Shown: positions 60,738-64,000 of the stretch, in pieces | Layout of the letters: each line of letters opens with the position of its first letter | How positions within the stretch are numbered: position 1 is the stretch's first letter | Source: Alphaproteobacteria bacterium | GTDB taxonomy: Bacteria > Pseudomonadota > Alphaproteobacteria > Micropepsales > Micropepsaceae | NCBI GenBank assembly: GCA_025924715.1 | Contig: JAICHV010000005.1 | Location: 1 to 64,000 of the forward strand | Length of the DNA stretch: 64,000 nucleotides | Direction of reading: 5' to 3' | Notes under the pieces: model-generated | What the model saw: the letters and a program-made list of their open reading frames with translations, nothing else | Told to the model about the DNA's origin: nothing | The model's database searches: none | Made by a program: the position numbers and the translations under genes

Positions 60738-62098
60738 CTAAAGGCCGAAGGGATAGGTTTCGGCCATCTCATGACTGGCAGGGCCAGCCAGCGGCGTGAT
60801 CGCATGGCTGGTTTCGAACCAGACATAGGCATCGAACTGTTCGCTCATCACTGCTTGGAAATAATGGCTGAGGAATTCCGTGTCGGGGCGATAGACCACA
60901 CCTATGGCCCGTTCCAGCCTTGCGACATCGAGCAATCCGCGCAGGTCAGGTCGGCCGCGCCAGTCGAACAGCGCGCGCGCGTGGCCGCAATGACGGAAGA
61001 GATGCTCGTAACTGTCGGGCCGGGCGGGAAGCACGGTCTTGACCTCCATCTCGGAGCCCCAATCCGAAGCCGCCGCCACCGTGCCGCGGTCGGTGCCGAA
61101 GCCGATCGCAACCATCTCATCGCCATAGGCGGTACGGCATAATTCGCCGATATTGAACTCCCCTTCCCAGCCCATGGCGGTGACCGCGGCGTTACCGATA
61201 TGGGAATTGTGCGCCCAGACGATAACTTTGGCGCCCGGCCGCCGGCCAATCAAGCTCTGCAATGTTTCGAACATGTGCCGGTCGCGCAGGTTCCAGGATT
61301 CGGTGGCGCCCCGATACATGGCCCGATAATAGCGCTCGGCCGCGCGCACAATCCGCGCACTCTGGGCGGCATCGAAAAACCGTTCGCCGTCATGGCTTTC
61401 ATAGTGAAGACGCTGGGCCAGAAGGGCGACAAGCTGTTGGGTCACGTCCTCCTCGCAGGTTTTCCCACCCATCATGGCGTGATGGCCATAGGCTTGCGGC
61501 TCGTCCTGCCAGGGCGTCAGGCAGCCATAACGCCGGCGCGCCCGGGCACCGGCTTGCGGATCAACGCGGCCAAGATAGGCGAGCACGGCGTGGATGGATT
61601 GGGTGAGGCTGTAAATATCAAGGCCGCGGAATTCCACCCGGTCGGCGGCCGAACGATGGCCATTCTCGCCATGGAGCCAGTCTGCGAATTCCTTCACTTC
61701 CACATTGCGCCACATCCAGCTCGGAAAGCGGGCAAAGGCCTTCTGTTCGGAGGCCAAGGGGGCGTGATGGCGGACGAAACGGTCGATCCGCGCCGCATCC
61801 GGCCAATCCGCCTCGACGGCCACGATGTTGAAACCGTGGTTCTGAATCAAATGGCGGGAAATGGCGCTCCGGGCCCGGTAGAATTCGCTGCTGCCATGGG
61901 TGGCTTCGCCCAACAGGACAATTCTGGCGTCTCCAAAGCGCGAAAGAGCTCGCCGAACGCGGACGCCTGTTCGGGCGGCGGCAAATCCTCAGCGGCCGCG
62001 CCCAGCAGCTTGGCCACTTCCCGGTCTGCAGCGAAAGGTGGGTTGTTGTCGTCATCCAACAGCGCCTTCGGCTTCTTGGGGCTGACCCGGCCCGCCAT
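60738..62098 (-). pseudogene. Erythromycin-esterase-family protein, frameshifted near its N terminus
   Basis: An esterase-like protein. The main frame (stop 60738) starts in the family motif GEATHGSSEFYRARSAI (histidine/glutamate site) and continues with VAVEADWPDAARIDRFVR, VWAHNSHIGNAAVTAMGWEG and AIGVVYRPDTEFLSHYF. The expected upstream strand DARIVLL lies in another frame together with ALLDDDNNPPFAADREVAKL; one lost G near 61933 explains it. A start at the ATG at 62098 would overlap the phosphoribosyltransferase gene by 47 bp. Mycobacterial Rv2030c fuses these two domains. Either a sequence error or an inactivated gene. Confidence 0.75.
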
Positions 62099-62729
62099 GC
62101 CTTGCCAAAAGCTGGACGACCTCCTCGTCACTGGTGGGCTCGAAATCCCTGTAGAAATAGCCCACAGCTTCGAATGGGTCCGGGGTGGCCAGGCAGACGA
62201 TGCGATCCGCTTCACCCCGGAAATTGGCCACGGTGTCGCGCGGCGCGACCGGCACGGCCATGATCACGCTTTTGGGTTGGCGCAGACGCACCGCCTGCAG
62301 CGCGGCATGCATGGTGTTGCCCGTCGCCAAGCCGTCATCGACGATAATGGCAATCCGCCCGCGAAGAGGCTGCGGCAAGCGGGTGCCCAGATAGCGCCGG
62401 CGTCGCCGTTCGATTTCCGCCAATTCCCGGGCGCAGATCGCATCGAATTGCGCCGGCGTGGTTCCGGTCAGGGAAATCAGCGTGTTGTCGCGGACGATGA
62501 TCGGATTGCCGCCATCAATGACCGAGCCGATGGCCAGCTCCGGCTGGCGCGGCGCGCCGATCTTGCGCACCAGCAAAAGATCGAGCGGTGCGCCCAAGGC
62601 CGACGCAACTTCTGCCGCCACTGGAACGCCGCCGCGCGGCAGCGCCAGGATGACGCAATCCTGGCCCTTAAGGTCGGCCAATGCCCCGGCAAGCTGGCGT
62701 CCGGCGTCTCGGCGATCCTGAAAGAACAT
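62052..62729 (-). CDS. Phosphoribosyltransferase-domain protein
   Basis: A 225-aa type I PRTase-fold protein: FFQDRRDAGRQLAGALADL, VILALPRGGVPVAAEVASAL, LLLVRKIGAPRQPELAIGSV, and the PRPP loop IIVDDGLATGNTMHAAL. The C-terminal residues after about 212 lack family resemblance and overlap the esterase gene. The main esterase frame (stop at 60738) is in the same reading phase as this gene, which suggests that the two once formed a single fusion interrupted by two compensating indels. Substrate unknown. Confidence 0.87.
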   Translation of the reverse strand: MFFQDRRDAGRQLAGALADLKGQDCVILALPRGGVPVAAEVASALGAPLDLLLVRKIGAPRQPELAIGSVIDGGNPIIVRDNTLISLTGTTPAQFDAICARELAEIERRRRRYLGTRLPQPLRGRIAIIVDDGLATGNTMHAALQAVRLRQPKSVIMAVPVAPRDTVANFRGEADRIVCLATPDPFEAVGYFYRDFEPTSDEEVVQLLARHGGPGQPQEAEGAVG

Positions 62730-62741
62730 GGCAGACTCCTC

Positions 62742-63410
62742 TCACGTCGGAGCATTGCAAAGATAACGTTCGAACCAGGCTGCAGCCAATTGCGTAACCT
62801 TTTCGAGCATGCCGGGTTCCTCGAACAAATGCGTGGCACCCGCCACGATCTCCAAGCTGCACAAACCCTGATGCAGCCTTCGGGCGTAGCGGTTGAGGAG
62901 AAGAACATCATGATCGGCGCCGCCCACGATCAGCAGGGTCGGTGCTTTGACCCTGGCAAGCGCATTGGCCGCTAGGTCCGGCCGACCGCCGCGGGAAACG
63001 ATCGCTCCGACCCGGGACCCCAGTTCGGCGGCGGCGACCAAAGCCGCCGCGGCGCCGGTGCTGGCGCCAAACAGCCCGATGGGCTGGGCCGGCCAAAACC
63101 CGTCAGCCCAGCGCACGGCATCGCAAAGCCGCTTGGCCAGGAAAGGAATATCGAAGACCAGCGCCCGATGTCCCGCCGCCTCTTCTTCCGGGCGCAGCAC
63201 GTCAAACAGCAAAGTCGCCATGCCTTGCCCGTTGAGCCCCTGCGCCACTTGGCGGTTGCGTGGACTGAAGCGGCTGGACCCGCTGCCATGGACAAAGATG
63301 ACAAGGCCCGATGGCACAGCAGGGATTGCCAAACTCCCCGCCAGCCTGAGGGAGCCAACTTCAACCTCGCGCACCACCGTTTCGGACGCCCGGGCGGTTT
63401 TCAATGGCAC
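62742..63410 (-). CDS. Dienelactone-hydrolase-family alpha/beta hydrolase
   Basis: A 222-aa alpha/beta hydrolase: LVIFVHGSGSSRFSPRNRQV (oxyanion-side motif), the nucleophile Ser in GLFGASTGAAAAL, Asp in IVGGADHDVL and the catalytic His in GATHLFEEPG. In several bacteria this domain is fused or adjacent to the same phosphoribosyltransferase, as here (12 bp apart). The start is a GTG at 63410. Substrate unknown. Confidence 0.87.
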   Translation of the reverse strand: MPLKTARASETVVREVEVGSLRLAGSLAIPAVPSGLVIFVHGSGSSRFSPRNRQVAQGLNGQGMATLLFDVLRPEEEAAGHRALVFDIPFLAKRLCDAVRWADGFWPAQPIGLFGASTGAAAALVAAAELGSRVGAIVSRGGRPDLAANALARVKAPTLLIVGGADHDVLLLNRYARRLHQGLCSLEIVAGATHLFEEPGMLEKVTQLAAAWFERYLCNAPT

Positions 63411-63419
63411 GGCAGTCCC

Positions 63420-63596
63420 CTAGTCGGTGTCGAGCGGCCAGAGCGGCCCACATTCCTCGGGGGCCAGGCGCGCCAAGCGGCGCTGAAGTTCCAGGGCTTC
63501 GCCCTCCCGCCCGATCCAGCGGAGCTTGACGATTGCTCTCTTCAGGTCGGCCGGCCTCACCGCGGGTGGGAAGGTAGGCCCGGATGTCTGCTGCAT
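63420..63596 (-). CDS. Small hypothetical protein, 58 aa
   Basis: A 58-residue protein with one amphipathic helix pair (PADLKRAIVKLRWIGREGEA, LELQRRLARLAPEECGPLWP). GGGAG lies seven bases before the ATG at 63596, and the next gene starts 10 bp after its stop, so it probably leads the operon hydrolase-PRTase-esterase. A perfect box at 63676 is 79 bp upstream. No family recognised. Confidence 0.65.
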   Translation of the reverse strand: MQQTSGPTFPPAVRPADLKRAIVKLRWIGREGEALELQRRLARLAPEECGPLWPLDTD

Positions 63597-63675
63597 GACA
63601 GAATCTCCCTGAATAGAATTTTCTGACTTGGCCCTTCGCCTCGCTTGCATAGTGCCGGCGGAAGGCCGGCCCACA

Positions 63676-63689
63676 TTGATCTCAATCAA
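63676..63689 (-). promoter_or_regulatory. FNR box for the hydrolase-PRTase-esterase operon
   Basis: Perfect TTGATCTCAATCAA, 80 bp before the start at 63596; CTATGC (63647-63652, minus strand) is about 33 bp from the centre. Confidence 0.8.
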
Positions 63690-63724
63690 TTCCCCGCCAC
63701 GCCGGAACCGCGGCTGGCCGGCGT

Positions 63725-63738
63725 TTGATCCGCATCAA
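63725..63738 (+). promoter_or_regulatory. FNR box for the BON-domain gene
   Basis: Perfect TTGATCCGCATCAA; TTAAAT at 63761-63766 is 32 bp from the centre; start codon 57 bp downstream at 63795. Confidence 0.85.
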
Positions 63739-63794
63739 GGTGCGGTTTTTTCCAGGCCGCTTAAATCCCCATCGCCTCTGAAGGGAGCAAGGTT

Positions 63795-64000
63795 ATGTCA
63801 GATATGGAACTGCAGCAGAAAGTCATTGATGAACTCGACTTTGAACCGCGGGTGAACGCCGCCCATATTGGCGTAGCCGCACACAAAGGTGTCGTCACCC
63901 TGAATGGATATGTAAGCAGCTACGCCGAAAAGCTGGCCGCTGAAAAAGCCGCACGACGGGTTAAGGGTGTTCACGGTATCGCCCAGGAATTGGAGGTCCG
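63795..64000 (+). CDS. BON-domain protein, cut by the window end
   Basis: The first 68 codons of a BON (OsmY-type) protein: LQQKVIDELDFEPRVNAAHI, GVVTLNGYVSSYAEKLAAEK, RRVKGVHGIAQELEV. There is no signal peptide, so it may be cytoplasmic like other multi-BON stress proteins. GGGAGCAAGG precedes the ATG. It continues beyond position 64000. The perfect FNR box 57 bp upstream places it in the regulon. Confidence 0.85.
   Translation, partial: MSDMELQQKVIDELDFEPRVNAAHIGVAAHKGVVTLNGYVSSYAEKLAAEKAARRVKGVHGIAQELEV

Noticed and set aside
61200..62975. A 591-codon plus-strand open frame opposite the esterase and PRTase genes
   Set aside because: No recognisable protein pattern; the minus strand holds clear family motifs through the same region.
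1..64000. Search for CRISPR arrays, transposases, integrases, phage genes, rRNA and tRNA
   Set aside because: No regularly spaced repeats, no recombinase motifs and no RNA gene patterns were seen, so a mobile-island origin cannot be supported directly.

Overview
The window looks like chromosome of a GC-rich alphaproteobacterium. The evidence is a rhizobial-type FixL/FixJ/FixK oxygen-sensing set, a FecI-like sigma factor, a UrcA-family protein, ExoD, and a compact nar/moa respiratory cluster. The genus cannot be fixed from the sequence; Rhizomicrobium/Micropepsaceae-like or rhizobial relatives are guesses. I see no rRNA, tRNA, transposase, phage gene or CRISPR array.

Layout. 1-5.0 kb: ordinary genes (ECF sigma factor, a decayed alpha/beta-hydrolase remnant, glpK, an IclR regulator, a two-gene chromate transporter with a frameshift). 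5.0-20.7 kb: a nitrate-respiration block. narK-narG-narH-narJ-narI-ppiC-(87-aa unknown)-mobA run on the minus strand. A CRP/FNR regulator with moeA-nnrS-moaA-moaD-moaE-moaB runs divergently, so nitrate reductase, its transporter, NO-related NnrS and much of the molybdenum-cofactor pathway sit together. 20.8-24.6 kb: a PQQ-type dehydrogenase, a K+-channel-like protein, two flavodoxin-fold oxidoreductases and a PNPOx-fold protein. 24.6-31.2 kb: a sensory block with a haem-PAS FixL (haem ligand His311 and Arg331 present), FixJ, a FixT-like single-domain receiver, FixK, a zinc alcohol dehydrogenase, three tiny membrane proteins and an MgtC-like protein. 31.2-63.8 kb: a low-oxygen or dormancy island. 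It holds two diheme cytochromes c, phosphoketolase, acetate kinase with a MaoC-phosphotransacetylase fusion, a beta-CASP nuclease with a 500-aa nucleoside/AMP phosphorylase and PRPP synthetase, four universal stress proteins, a P-type ATPase, a CBS protein, a hibernation factor, a nitroreductase, phosphoribosyltransferase and erythromycin-esterase genes, and BON, rhodanese and L,D-transpeptidase genes.

The strongest signal is regulatory. I find 24 copies of a 14-bp FNR/FixK-type box (TTGAT-N4-ATCAA and variants). They lie almost only in intergenic gaps, mostly 35-65 bp before a start codon, and many have a TAnnnT-like -10 hexamer 31-32 bp from the box centre, as in class II FNR/CRP promoters. 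Eight belong to an asymmetric subclass, TTGATCNGGCGCAA or close to it. The window therefore reads as one oxygen/NO-controlled regulon encoded beside its own sensors and two candidate regulators.

Its gene content parallels the Mycobacterium tuberculosis DosR dormancy regulon: stress proteins, Acg-like nitroreductase, Rv2030c-like phosphoribosyltransferase plus esterase, CBS protein, ribosome-hibernation factor, cation ATPase and nitrate transporter. A plausible but unproven logic is that at low oxygen the cell respires nitrate, salvages nucleotides, ferments pentose phosphates to acetyl phosphate and acetate for ATP, and protects idle ribosomes and proteins. Several genes carry single G/C-run indels (711-1015, 4124, 57345, 61933), which may be real decay or sequencing error.
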